From Verpa conica (taxonomy: Eukaryota; Ascomycota; Pezizomycetes; Pezizales; Morchellaceae), in contig JAUFSD010000001.1 of the NCBI GenBank assembly GCA_033030425.1, positions 2,852,001 through 2,916,000 on the forward strand: a DNA stretch of 64,000 nt. The letters are read 5' to 3'. The notes under the pieces are model-generated. The model searched no databases, had not been told where the DNA came from, and saw nothing but the letters and a program-made list of their open reading frames with translations. Below are positions 46,535 through 58,598 of the stretch, in pieces. Numbering within the stretch: the first letter of the stretch is position 1; each line of letters begins with the position of its first letter. Both the position numbers and the translations under genes were made by a program.

Positions 46535-47510
46535 ATGGCTTCCAATTCACCACCTGCTACGACGGCATCTATAGGTACTCCGTCTTGCACGTATTACTCC
46601 CTCTCCCATCCTCTGTGTTTGATAAATAATAGTAATAGACTACTAACGCCTTGTCTAGAGTCTATGTAGCTCTCCCCTCATTACCTCCCCGAGCTTCTGA
46701 AGGCAAACTAACACATCTCCCAGATCCGTAACCTCGAAGAATCCGTCAAGATCCCCCTCCTTAAGCAGTCCCTCACCGCCATCTTCTCCCAATATGGCAA
46801 CATCATCGACCTCGTCGCAAAAAAGAACCTGAAAGCCAAAGGCCAAGCTTTCGTTGTTTTCGACTCTCCACAGGCCGCAGAACAAGCCATTAAGGAGGTG
46901 CAGGCATTCCCACTGTTTGATAAACCCATGGTCCTCGCATTTGCAAAGACCCGTAGCGACGCGACCGTGAAGCGAGATTCTGGTGAAGAGAGCACCGAGT
47001 TCGAGGCACATAAAAGGCGAAGGCTGGCAGAGAAGGGTATACACTTTATCGCTTCCCCCCCCTCTCTCTGGATTTCTTATATCGACTGACTGGTGCAATT
47101 TTGAAACAGAGCGTAAGCAAGCACTCGCAGCCCTCGAATCCCAACGTCGGCCCGCCGCCGGGGCTGGGACTGTTTCACAAGCTGCCGACGCACCCAAAGC
47201 GACTGCGAAAAAGACGGGTGGTGGACTCAAATCTACTGCTCCTGCTGCAGCTCCGCAAATCCCCGACGAGTACCTCCCACCCAACACGACACTTTTCTTG
47301 CAGAACTTGCCCGACGATACGAACGAGAGTATGCTCACGTCACTGTTTGGGCGCTTCGATGGATTTAAGGAAGTGCGTATGGTGCCGGGGAGAAAGGGAA
47401 TTGCGTTCGTTGAGTTTGAGCAGTTGGAAGGGGCTATTGGTGCAAAGGAGGGGATGGGCGGGATGGTGTTGGAGGATAAGATTGTTAAAGTTACGTATCA
47501 GAGACAGTAG
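46535..47510 (+). CDS. U2 snRNP B''/U1A-like RNA-binding protein with a 5-nt microexon
   Basis: Proposed exons are 46535-46574, 46661-46665 (5 nt), 46724-47036 and 47110-47510, giving 252 residues. Two RRM domains: the first has RNP2 VYIRNL (residues 15-20) and RNP1 KGQAFVVF, with the family's [20 protein letters not shown]; the second has TLFLQNLP and KGIAFVEF and ends VKVTYQRQ, the usual C-terminus of U1A/U2B''. A Lys/Ala-rich linker with [20 protein letters not shown] joins them. Fungi have one such protein in the U2 snRNP, binding U2 stem-loop IV with Lea1/U2A'. Exon 1 ends in phase 1 and the RRM exon starts in phase 0, so something of 3n+2 bases must lie between. The tctat microexon supplies it, spells Val-Tyr, and has a tactaac branch before it and aactaac after it. 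Intron 3 is 73 nt with a gactgac branch. Confidence 0.88.
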
Positions 47511-47766
47511 TCGGTGGTGGTGGCCGGAGCGATAAAGGCGTGGAACCATTACATGTACTATATCATACAAAATTGACATTTTTGCAAAAGTCGCTTGAAT
47601 TATAGCTGTTGCGTATTTTCTTTCCAGACTGAAAATTTAATATTTTGATATTTCTCGGAAATAAATGGTGTAACGACCGAGCGTAATGCACTTGAAAGTC
47701 TCGCCCCAACTCCCTACCCTATGCTTACAAAAAAGCAAAAGCAAGAAAAAAAGCAAAAAAGAGATC

Positions 47767-48436
47767 TCAGCCAGACGACAGCATCAATCTCGACAACCCC
47801 TCATCATCCCCCTCTGTATCTTCGATTGCATCCTGTTGCGCAATACACCTCAACAAATTCTTCTTTGAGCTCTCCTGCATCTCCCCCGCAATCAACAGCT
47901 CATCGAGGATGAAATAGGCCTTCTGGAAATTAAAGATAATGTCTAGCTCACACACGTTACCGTAGTATTTATCCATCTGCTCGACATAGCGGTGTACAAT
48001 CTCCAGTGTGATGAGCTCATTGTCCGTGCTATCAATACCAGTTACGAAGAAGAGAGAAGCGTAACGACGGTATACTACTTTTGTGTCTGTGAGGGAAGGA
48101 TATTAGTGGTGGGTGCGGGGAGAGCGGGGGGAGGAGGAGGAGACCTTTGTATTCGAGGAAGTTACACATGCGGGTTCTTCGTGCGAGGACGAGCTGTGTA
48201 ACCTCGCGGACGATCTTGGATCTTTCTTTAGGGGATAGGGTAGTAAACCATTTTGACAAACGCTGTAAAGGACAGTGGAGGTTAGCTCCAGCTCAAGCTC
48301 ATAGCTGTCTATTTGGGAGGAGACACAGACCACTTTTCCTTGCCGTGAGAGGAGAATCAGGTATCTAGAGATGTTCTATCAGTCACTGAGAAGTCAATAT
48401 GGAGTTTAAAATTGAAGATGCTGACCTTATTGCCAT
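47767..48436 (-). CDS. APS1: AP-1 clathrin adaptor sigma subunit, four exons
   Basis: Exons on the minus strand are 48436-48426, 48364-48331, 48262-48145 and 48086-47767, giving 160 residues. Sigma-1 is the small subunit of AP-1, which forms clathrin coats between trans-Golgi and endosomes. The match is close throughout: [120 protein letters not shown] and [18 protein letters not shown]. The C-terminal tail [18 protein letters not shown] is more variable. Introns (61, 68 and 58 nt) carry gtgactgat, agctaac and cactaat branch sites. Exon 1 codes for only eleven bases. The gene is convergent with the U2B''-like gene, 256 bp apart. Confidence 0.95.
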
Positions 48437-49764
48437 TGTTCTTGTAGAGGTGTCTTGAAGCTGTTTCGGTTGGCTCTATGGAGCATGGGGACATGGCGGC
48501 GCCGAGTCTCACGTTTACGCGTTAAGTGGCGTAATATGTGGTACGTGCGTGTTTCTTGGCGTGGGGCTATTTTCAAAACTATGGATATCCCTAACCCTAC
48601 AGACAGAACAGCACAATAACTCGGGAAACGGACCTTTCTTAGGAATGGAGAGACATCCCAAGACTGAAGCGAATCTTGCGCTTCAAACCGTAGTAAATTG
48701 AGGCAATTTTGCGGGATTTCGCGCTTCAGCGCAAGTAGTAACTCTCGTAAGCGTTATCCTCAGGAGTTGGGTTCTGAGGTGTCGCGTGCTCACCCTCACA
48801 GTCACGATGAGCCCTCTGAAGTCTAAAAATCGCCGAGTGACTGGGACCCTTTCATCGTTATAGGTTGATCGTTTTCCCTGCGTCGGAAGCCCGGCTTTTT
48901 ACGTTTCACCGGCAGCAGTATCCATAGTTGGAAGGCAAGGGCTATTCCTTTCCTCCTATGATCACTGCTCCACAATCAGGTGTCAAATCAGAGTTACATT
49001 GGGGGCGGGGGACAAGATGAGAGAACCCCTCAAGTCGGTTTAAGCCGGCCCAGTTGGTGATGCTTGGGCCTGGTAGCCGGGTAGATGCAGTGGATTCAGC
49101 TGGATTGGATATTGGGGCCGCCGCGGGGGTGGCAGTTCAGAATACGGCTACAGAGGACCTGCATCTGGGAATTTCTGTATTCTGTGACTGCTGGGGGATA
49201 TGTTACAGATGGATTCATGGCCTGTGTTCCAGAGCCTTGGAGTGCACCTTGCAAGCATTCTCTCATAACCAGTGAAGGTGGTGAGGGCTCTCCTCCAGCT
49301 CCTCCTTCTCCTTGAGGCCCAGCACACAGGATCACGATCTCTCGCATGCTTCTATAGCACCAAATAAATTGCGTCTTGTGGGGCACATTTCGTCACGCAT
49401 TAATTTCCTTGGTGGAGTCTGCCACTATCTGGGGTAACCGAGACCAGGATTCGGTTCACCTTACAAGTTTTGGGCAGTTTGGTGACCACCGTGGCGATCA
49501 CTCACAGTAGTTTCAGATTCGAATATCCCCGCAATCCAGCACAGATCCAGTCCCCAGCACACCACCATTTACCATCCACTTGATCTTCTCCTTTCGGGGC
49601 ATGCGCTTCTTTTGACCTGCTTATCGTGGCTTCTCCTCATTGCCATAGATAGACACGCACTTGCCCCTCTCCACTCCTTCCTTCTTGCCTCCCTTCTTTT
49701 CCTTCTCCTCCACACCATACTACACAACTCCCCTTATGCTTGTGTTGCACCTACGGCTGCTGCT
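48437..49764. other. Divergent intergenic region with nested inverted repeats
   Basis: Promoter space for AP-1 sigma and the membrane-protein gene. A cluster of inverted GAAGCG/CGCTTC words lies at 48664-48735. Frames at 49054-49315 and 49096-49386 overlap on both strands and look like chance. The C/T-rich stretch at about 49580-49740 is probably the 5' UTR of the next gene. Confidence 0.4.
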
Positions 49765-51030
49765 ATGCCGCCAATCTTGAGAGTAACTTCGGCCCCATCA
49801 GAAATACTCAAGACAATTCTCGACCACATTGGACTCAACGACATTCACAGGCATCCAGAATATGACGACGATGATATAATTGACCTACCAGGCGAGGGAG
49901 GGGACATAGGAGGACCTCCGCGGAGTGGCGTGTTCATCGTCATCATGGTGTTTGGGTTCGTTGCTGTGGTGTTTACAATTGTTGCTGGCTGGATATGGTG
50001 TGCTGCTGCCAACGGGCCGTTATACTCCTCGGAGAGGGATGGACGGAGGAGGCCGTGGAAGGCTAAAAGGATGGTTCCCTTCAAAGGTGTGTATACTCAG
50101 TTCATTTCTCCTATATCTTTGGAAATTATTTTTGGGTGGCAATATCTGCGCACTATTGTTTATATTACCTTTCAGCCAATGATAAATGTTATGAAACAAT
50201 TTTCTATATATAAACATTCACCTTGCCTATCTTTGTATAATCTTTCATATCATATATCTTGTTAAGCTTCTATAAATAATCAAACTCTAGTCTCATCTAA
50301 ATAATCTAATCAATACTTCCTAACAGACTGGTACCGCCGTCGCCGAGGCCTTCCCCGCACTAAATCGGATAGGTCTCGTGACTCTCGTCACCACTCATTC
50401 CTCGACTCCCTCTCTGCTGCCAATTGGCGTGGCCGTATCAGTAGAAGAGTCGAACCCGACCATACATATAAAACCTGGAGACGAACCAAGGAAACAAAGT
50501 TTTGGCGCGAACACGGGCATCTTGATTCCAATGCCCAGTTCAATCCACGTTCACTACTCTCCGCTGATAATAGAAACCAGAGTTACAGCACATTCTCAAA
50601 AGAGGCAGGACTAGGGGGAGCACATATACTGTCATTGAGTATACCGACGTCACCCGGTTTAGAGGAATTGTTCACGAGTGTACCATATTCGCCACTAGTA
50701 ATACCCGTGCCTCCGCTACGACGGCCACCACTTGGAGCTGCCAAAGGGAGGGCTTTTTCGACGCCTTCGAGATTAACGCCCATAGCAGATAGAGACTTGC
50801 GGTTATACCAACCGCGAAGTAACTCCTGGAGTGGTTTTGGCAGTGGTCCCCGAGGAAGATCATGCAAATATACAAGAAGGGGCTCTGGTGACTTTGATGG
50901 TTCAGGGAGGCGGTCTGGTTATGGGGGCGGCAGGCGGGGCTGTTCTAAAGGGATTAGAGTTAAGTCGGGTGGAGTTAGAGGGCTTGATGTTGTGGAAGAA
51001 GAAGAGACGTTGTCGGGACCGGAGAAATGA
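49765..51030 (+). CDS. Single-pass membrane protein of unknown function (two exons)
   Basis: Proposed exons are 49765-50086 and 50327-51030, giving 341 residues. The frame is open upstream to 49612 but without another ATG. The N-terminal 54 residues carry an acidic patch (HPEYDDDDIIDLPGEGGD). One strong membrane segment follows (about residues 55-79, SGVFIVIMVFGFVAVVFTIV), then the very basic RDGRRRPWKAKRMVPFKDWY and an Arg/Ser-rich tail, so by the positive-inside rule the C-terminal part is cytoplasmic. The tail is disordered, with SIPTSPGLEELF, a repeated Pro segment and a Gly/Arg-rich region, ending in EEEETLSGPEK. The 240-nt intron is long here; it is supported because the second exon frame joins only through it. 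No signal peptide and no known family was recognised. Confidence 0.68.
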
Positions 51031-54000
51031 ATGGGTTGTCCGGTACTGGTAACTTCCGATACGAGTTAAGATGGTTGTGATGGGGTCTTTCTTTGTTGTC
51101 ATGGCGTATTCTAGTGATTACTGGCGGATGGGTATTGAGGTTGAGGCTTTTGTCTTTTTTCTTTTTTCTTTGGGCTCTTGGTCTTGTTGGGATCTTGTTA
51201 TGGTTCGAATTACTTACGGGTTTACTTGCGGATTTATGAATTTCCTGCTATCTTTTGTTTGGAATTCCTCTTTGGTGGGGTTACTTGCTTGAATCTTTCT
51301 TTAGCGCTGCATCTGTCTTTGTGTGGGTATGCAGTTTGTTGTATTACTACATAAAAGATTTGTTTTGTCCTACTCTGATGATTGGGTATATATGGGGAGC
51401 CGGGTCGGAGGTGCTTTGTTCTTTAGAACTCTATCTTATTTTGGTATCTAATTTCGCTCACTCGATAGCACATCTAATGATTATGTGAGCAAAAGCAAGT
51501 TGGGTCCCTCAGCGTAAGCAGGTTTACGGTTTTTTTTCTTTACTTTTTCCTACGTGGGGGACTAGTCCTAATATAAATTTAGCCAATATTTTTTTCAAGT
51601 TTCCCAGCTATAAGAATACTCACATCATAATAACCATATGATAAATCCTTTACCACAGCTAGCAATTTTGCGATAGCTCTCCACCCGGATTAATATATAA
51701 CAATATATTAATTTCCTCCACAATGCACAAACCCTCTAGGGCATCTTATGATTTTTTTTGCTTGGAAAGTAAAGAACATTATGACCCACTATGGGAGACA
51801 TCATCCCCGCCTCATAGTGCTTCGTAGTATTTAATCCCTTATACGAATATAAACTCATATTCTTATGAAGAGGTATTCTTATAAGAGAGCGCACCCAGAA
51901 TGATCCCTGTCTGGTTTGTACTACTTATTTTTTTATTTTTTTATTTTTATAAGGTGATTGTACTCTTTCTACTTTGGTACGTACATGGGGTGATCAGCTA
52001 GTGGTTGCACCACTACAATGACGTCCGAAACAAACACCCACAGGGAAAAAAACCAATTTACTTGTAATCTGCGCGCAGACGGAAGACACTTACCGCTTAC
52101 TCCGGCATTGACCCCCATCGTTGATATTACGTCACAGAACTATAAGTGATTCCACGAGATCCCCAAATACGGAAGTTTTCTAAATGCCTAGAGGGAGCCA
52201 CAAACATAGAAGATGCGGTGAGCTTTGTATGGGCGTTATTGAGGCTTACTATAGAGATACTAACTCTCGCCTTCGCCAGGTTGGTGAATGGAGCGGTGAG
52301 GAGATGGGCGATGAAAAGAAAGAGACCGAGAATATGAAAAGACAGGGCACTAGGGAAGTGAGAGAAGAATAAGGGGGTCAGTGACATGACTTCTAATGGG
52401 GACTCATTAAAGAAGTCGATGATCTAATGAAACAGTAAGATATCAAAAAGAAATGAATATAGGAACTGACTTGAAAGATTTAGCGTTATCAGAGAATCTA
52501 GGTCACTGCTGTTGACCCAGTCATTATTCTAGTTGCTACAAGCATACAAAAATGTCTACGATACTGGTATTCAGGTTGATCAAAGCCTTAGATGCATTAG
52601 GGCCTTCTATAACTTTAGGCGCTCTGGAATAGGGTGCGGAGAAGAAATAGTCAGAAGCACGGTGAGTGATTTATAACACTGACTCCCTCCGCTATTTATA
52701 TTTCATGAAGCAGCTTAAGAAAGTTCTAATTCATTTATAGCAAAATCATGTGATCGGTCTTCGTAATTCAGTTCCTCACAAACTTATGGAGACGATGTGG
52801 TTGCCGTATTATTATATGAATTATGAAAGGTCGACCTGGTATTGAAACGGAGATTTAAACTTATTTTGGTACTACTGTTGTAGCTTCGTGCCTGCGCCCT
52901 ATGGCGGCTTGCCTGCCGGTGCTTGCAATAAGTTTAGATGGGAACGAGCCTATTGCTATTGAAGATTGCGAAAATCCTATACAAAAAAAGAAAAGGATGA
53001 AATTAAAGACTGAGTATCAAATACCTCTCTAAAAATATTGCTATTGCGCTATGCTTAGAGGTACCTATACCTATATCTCCCTACTTACATACTTTACATC
53101 TAGCAAGAATTCGGAGGAGCTGTTTGATGGTCGTGATTCGCCTTTTAAAGTGGAACCCACCTGATAACTTTCCCCTGCGTATTGTGAGATGTCCGCTGGC
53201 ATACAACCGAGAATAGTACTGGAAAATCTCGATCTAAATCGTCTATTTAAGGTAAATTGGATAATATTTAATTAGCAATTGGAGGTTAGTAATGTAAGAC
53301 TAATTAATGGCAGTAGGATCGCTAGTGGTTGCAAGGAATAATTGTGCAAGACCCTTCCATCACAATTTCTGTCGATCCACTATGACTTTATAGAGGTGGG
53401 AGAAAACCTCTTTAATAATATTTTACTGGCCAAAAATCAAACTAAGATCAAAATCATAGCTCCCTATGCTCACTAATGCACCTATTATTTAAAAAGGAAA
53501 CCATTCACTACTGCTGAAAGTGATCTCCACTCTCCCCTTTTTTTCTAGCAATTTCTAGTGCTTTGGGGAGTTGGTTTTAGGAGACTGTAGCAATAATAAT
53601 GTTTAATATGAAAAGATCTATTATTACTTATCACAAGGTAGTGTTATGGTAGAAAATTCAATAAAAACCACTACTCGAGAAGAGGCACGCACCAAGACTG
53701 AAAAATCCGCTGTTGTGAATAAAGTAACCCTTTAGTACATTAGTAGCCTACTAATCCTATAATACTATACTATTAAGTAATCTTCTGTTACAAGGCCGTA
53801 TTATCAGAGCTGTGATCCACAGACACTACTTCCAAGGCCGTCCTATATAGTTATTTATATAAAGTATATTGCACTCGAGTGATGGAGGTGTCATAGCCCA
53901 AAAAGGTCTAGCGGTCATAGCTTGAGGTTTTTAGTAAGTATCACCCCTCTAATTCGGTATAGCTACTCACATGATGATTAACACCGGCTGTCACTCGACA

Positions 54001-56351
54001 CTATTCCCCTGTAGTAATAGTTATACTATACCTACTCCCTACTCATACCCTTATCTATTCTTTAACTTAGTTCCCACAAATAATGCCTTCCATTTGTATA
54101 TACTCACCCAGCCCTCGCTGGAGTCCTAATAGCCTAGGATTGTGACAAGACTAGCTTACTTTGTTTAAGATTCTCTTCTAGTAGATTAGATGTATTTTTC
54201 GACCTTGTAGTCATAATCATGAACCGCTCTGATAGAGCTACGTATTCAGTAGGTGCGTATAAGAGCCGGTTCCTACTGATAGGAGTGATGGGCAACAATT
54301 CTTGATGTAAATATCACATATATTCTCTTTGTTGATATATTTACCTTCCTGCTGTTTTATTTTGACAACTAGACGTGGTTTTCTCCTGATTCCTACAAGA
54401 TAGCCTGCGAACAAAAATTGCAGCCCCAATTTTCCTCTTCCTTAGGGTACCATATAGGGGGGGTCCTGGCTGCTTCCGCTACCAGGGTATAGGCATAATT
54501 TTCTATCCTTTTTTCGGGAGATAAGGGTGATCAGTCTGATTACTTAGTGGAGCTCCCTAAGGTAGACCCATATATTTATAAATTCATTCATCCATTTTCT
54601 AAGCTTGCTTTTGATACTGGGTTAGGGTTTATAGATTCCGTAGGCCAGATCGATGAGCAAGGATCGAGACTGATAGTCCTTCACCCGGTCTAGGGCACCC
54701 GGTTGGTACCGGGGTATGTGACAGACCTAATATCCTCTTTTGGCTAAACTCTTAAACTAGAATCGAACGCAAATCGATCGAAAATTAACTTATAGCCGAT
54801 GGTAAATTAAAATAAAAAAACACTGGATTCCAGCGCTTATATGCTATTTTTTTTAAAAAAAATCCAACACTCTGTAATTGAATTGGGATATATTTGCTAA
54901 GGGGGTTCTTCCAGTGAGGTTTCTGCGCTTGTAATAAATGAATTTATAAGACGTGTAAAGCTGTTTCACTAAGTCACCCAGGGCCAGTTAGTTACTTAGT
55001 CCTCAAGAAACTAATATATCTCCTCACTGACTCCCTGGAATCCCTACTGGACCGTCTGTTACTGCCGCTACAGACCTTTCTGAAGTTGTTGCTGCTCTTG
55101 CTCGATTTTTTTAAGACCTGGTTTATTTGACGCATTTGTGGAGTAAGGCAAAGCAGGCAGAATATATCAAACCCATAATAGTAATCTAGAAGGTGGACTT
55201 CTCCACGGATCCAAACCTAATGTGTATCGAGGAATATATTTCACCTAACTCTAGTACTAACTCTCTTAGCTCAACAGTAAGGGCTACAGCGCCCTTGGTA
55301 CTAAGGCTAGTTTTTATCTATCAAGTGATATTATAGAAGGGTTTTATTATAAGAAGTACTCTATAATGATATATGTTATAATAACATTTGTGTTAAGAGG
55401 CTAGAATAAAGAGTAACGAAGTATCTTTCTAGCTAGCTAGACAAGTATCCTTAGTATTACAAGTAGCAAAAACCACCTCTACAAACCACCCTCAGGAAAA
55501 ATATAAACCTGAAGAGGAAGGTCGACTAAACACTACATGTAGTACAATATTTTGTCATGAATCACCATTCAGCTGCCAAGACCCTGAAAAATTGCTATGT
55601 CATACAGCTGCCCTTAGCATAATCCTAATTAAAGGCTTCTGTGAACTTTAATATGAACATATTGGCCTCTAAGATTTCTATGAATTTATAGGTCGCGAGG
55701 TTAGTAATTGGGACGAGGGCTAAAAAGCTATCAACGATCCAGAGTAGTATTCTTTGCCCAGTAATAGTATAGGTGTTTCACTCTTGGAGATCCACACGCT
55801 CATAAGACACGCATGTCCGGTTCCTGGTGATGGAAAGTCTATATTCTCACAAATTCCTGTTAGTTGAAAGAGTCATAACCATCTAGTGCATATGGGCCTC
55901 CGATCGCATTTCATAATCCCGATCCCGTGCTCGGGTGCGGCATTGAGGTATACAAGCATACGATTGGCTGAAGTACGTGATCTCTAAGACACCCCGCAAT
56001 TCTCAGTGGTAAGATTGTACTGATTGGTCGCAGAAATGTGCTCGGGCGCGGTGGTCTCCATCTCAAAGGATGAAGAGAAACTCCCCCCCAAGCGCCAAGG
56101 CATACAGATACTTTATTTTTACCCTCCAACCTGCAGATCCCATACGTGGGCGGCTTCCTATCGCCCGATCTCGGTATATATAGGATAGGGTAGTAGCCGG
56201 TATATAAGTCGACGCCTTGGAACAGACGGATCGTATATTCCTCCGTCCGCCCCACCACCACCACCTGGTTGTCATAAAAGTCGTATATATCTCTAGAGAT
56301 CCAGAGAACCCCCGGCTCCTTGAAACAACTGTTACTACTACATCTGCAAAC
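51031..56351. other. 5.3-kb AT-rich gene-poor region
   Basis: This is the largest gap. Only the first few hundred bases look like 3' UTR of the membrane-protein gene. Frames at 52127-52387 (minus), 52146-52372 (plus) and 54238-54429 (minus) are short and show no features. There are T-rich runs near 51925-51955, a TTTTTTTTAAAAAAAA run near 54848, and CTACATGTAG at 55533-55542. The composition would fit decayed mobile elements, but no terminal repeat or recognisable element protein was seen. Confidence 0.45.
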
Positions 56352-56997
56352 ATGTTCTCGTCCCTGATGTTTCCGCTTCCCCGTTCAAAAACCACTCACA
56401 TAAACCCGTACCTAGCGGGCAATGAGTCCACTCTCAGCTCCGAATTCCTCACACCCAGCAGCAAGAACGACTCACTGCCCTCGACACACGCTATGCGGGA
56501 GTTCCTAAGCGCCGAGGAGACCAATGCGACCAACAAAGGCTTCTCCAACGAAAAAAGGAAATACAACAATATCGCTATCGCCTCCACCGAAGACCCATTA
56601 CTGGACCTAGTGTCGGGGGAAGAGAAGGCGGAAGAAGAGTTCTTTAGAAATATGTATTCGTACCTAGACGATTGCGAAAGGAATAAAAGAGGACCCTCGC
56701 CCTTCCAGATGCTTCTTTTCCTGACTGCAAAGGATACTCCTCTAGCTATGCCGTAAGCTTCCTGATTTCCTTATCGGTTGAAATGCCATGCCCTTTCTAC
56801 AGATAAGGGTTAGGGAGCGACATTTATTCACTAGCTTAACCAGGGTCATACAACGAGGTTTATCAAGGATGATCGGCTTCTTCGGCGGCGTCGTAACAGG
56901 CGAATGGCTTCCCGCATTCAGAAAAAACTACCCGACATACATTGATGGGGTCGAACTTGATGAGCTCGAAGTAATTGAGGAGATGAGTGAAAAATAA
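56352..56997 (+). CDS. Hypothetical protein (two exons), unrecognised
   Basis: Proposed exons are 56352-56752 and 56808-56997, giving 196 residues. It starts MFSSLMFPLPRSKTTHINPY and has a Ser/Thr-rich middle, then SGEEKAEEEFFRNMYSYLDD and, after the intron, RVIQRGLSRMIGFFGGVVTG, EWLPAFRKNYPTYIDGVELD and an acidic end. The donor gtaagc is good. The acceptor is ataag; the stronger ctacag five bases upstream puts a stop in frame, so the junction is weak. Composition and a codon pattern distinct from the AT-rich surroundings support coding. No signal peptide or domain is evident. It stands alone at the edge of a gene-poor region, so a lineage-specific gene is plausible. Confidence 0.5.
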
Positions 56998-57709
56998 AGA
57001 GGAGGGGAGGGGGAACAGTTAGAGGGTCCTGTTGATTCAGTGTACTTGTATCCTTCCTTTTTGTTTCTTCTTTTTTGTTTCCTTTCTTCCTTTGAGGGTG
57101 AGATCTTTATTTTTCACAACTGGCGTGTCAGAAATGGGGATCTCTATGGAGTTTGGGAGTTTGGGTTATTGGCGAGAGGGATTGTATTTGTGGATTGGGA
57201 AGAGAAAGGTTATAGCGGTAGAGAGAGATTTTTTAGAATTAAGGATTCCTCCACTATCAGGAAACCTCTTACTGCGACTGCTTTCTCTATTGGATGATTC
57301 TTCCATGCGGCGAGAAAGGTTTCAGCCTCCAGAAATCCGTTGAACTGAATAGGGCAGCCCGCAAAGCTTTCAGTTCAGACCGAAACCGTCAGTTTTGTAT
57401 GTACATACTCCAGGAGAACCCCCCCTCCCTCCCTCTCCTCTCTCTCTAAGGTCAATAGCCGTCGATTCCGGGGCTGTGATTCGTAAGTACGTACATATAT
57501 CAGGTGGCCCAGGATACTTCAGCCCACCTATAAAGGGGACACACCAAACGTCTAAGCCACCCATTCCAGCTATACAGAAGGACGATCTTAACACACCCCA
57601 AGGAAAAAAATAAGGTATATAAGACCAAGGCACAGGATTCAAGATTTACCTAACACCTGATACCCAGCCACATAAGGGGAAAGAAAAAAAGAAATCACAT
57701 TTCAGTGTG
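56998..57709. other. Intergenic region before the F-box/ankyrin pseudogene
   Basis: A T-rich stretch (57045-57110) is followed by weak open frames on both strands. A C/T-rich run near 57420-57450 and tataaag at about 57530 precede the pseudogene and might be remnants of its promoter. Confidence 0.35.
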
Positions 57710-58598
57710 ATGCCTCTCCTCACGCTCCCAAACGAGCTTCTTCTAGAAGTCGCGGGGTACCTAGAACTTAACGACCTCCACTACCTCATCCTCTCAAACC
57801 GCCATCTTGCCTCCCTGCTCTACATAATGCTCTACAAGCTCGCCATAAACAAACTCGATCCACGCAAATGAGGCACTTTATTCAGTAGCAGTCAACGAGA
57901 ACCATGAGCTTGTCAGCCTACTCCTCAAAAACGGCGTAAATACTACCGGATTTGAGTGGTACCGCGAAACGGTGTTCCATAGACTTGCGTGTGCTAACGA
58001 GGTGGCAGTACTCAAGGTAATACTGGAGCACGGGGGTAGATATCGAGGAACGAGACACATGCGGGAGAACAGCACTTCAGTTGACGGCACGGTGGGTGTG
58101 GAGCCTGGATGCACCAAAAATGTTACTTGAGCGGGGCACCGAACAATCGGTAGAGCTACCCCACTACACACAGCGGTATCTATGGAAGAGCCCCTTATTG
58201 TTGAGGTATTACTTCGGGGGGGGGAAGCTCATGTCAATTCCCGGAACATGAAGGAGGAAACACAACTCCACTTGGCTGAGCGGAATACATTTAATGAGCT
58301 CGGGAATAGGAACTTTTATTATACCGAGAATGCTACTTCTTGGGATTTTCCTACAAGGAAGATCACACCGTTTAAAGGAAAGATCACTACACACGAGGTG
58401 ATCGTTAGACTACTTTTAGAGAATGGAACCGATATGAATGCCTTGGACTAATATGGACGAACTCCACTTCATCTGGCGGCTAGGGTAGATGAGAGAACAG
58501 CAACGCTCCTGATAGATAATGGGGCAAATATCCATATCAAGGATGCCGCCGGATTCACTCCATATCCAGCGAATATTGGTAATTATTCTGTGATATAA
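57710..58598 (+). pseudogene. F-box/ankyrin-repeat protein pseudogene
   Basis: The start reads MPLLTLPNELLLEVAGYLEL and then NDLHYLILSNRHLASLLYIM, a typical F-box. A stop at about 57868 ends that frame. Another frame continues with ankyrin repeats (ALYSVAVNENHELVSLLLKN; then, after another shift, DTCGRTALQLTARW), then a third (ATPLHTAVSMEEPLIVEVLL; the HVNSRNMKEETQLHLAERN segment; IVRLLLENGTDMNALD). A stop at about 58449 is followed in the same frame by YGRTPLHLAARVDERTATLL and IDNGANIHIKDAAGFTPY to a stop at 58596-58598. At least three frame changes and two internal stops cannot be explained by introns with good borders, so the gene is broken. Intact relatives are common in filamentous fungi, often in large, unstable families. 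Confidence 0.82.

Noticed and set aside
52127..52387. 86-codon minus-strand frame with a hydrophobic stretch
   Set aside because: Isolated, overlapped by two plus-strand frames of equal quality, and without family features.
51031..56351. A mobile element in the 5.3-kb gene-poor block
   Set aside because: AT-rich and gene-free, but no terminal repeats, target-site duplications or element proteins are visible.
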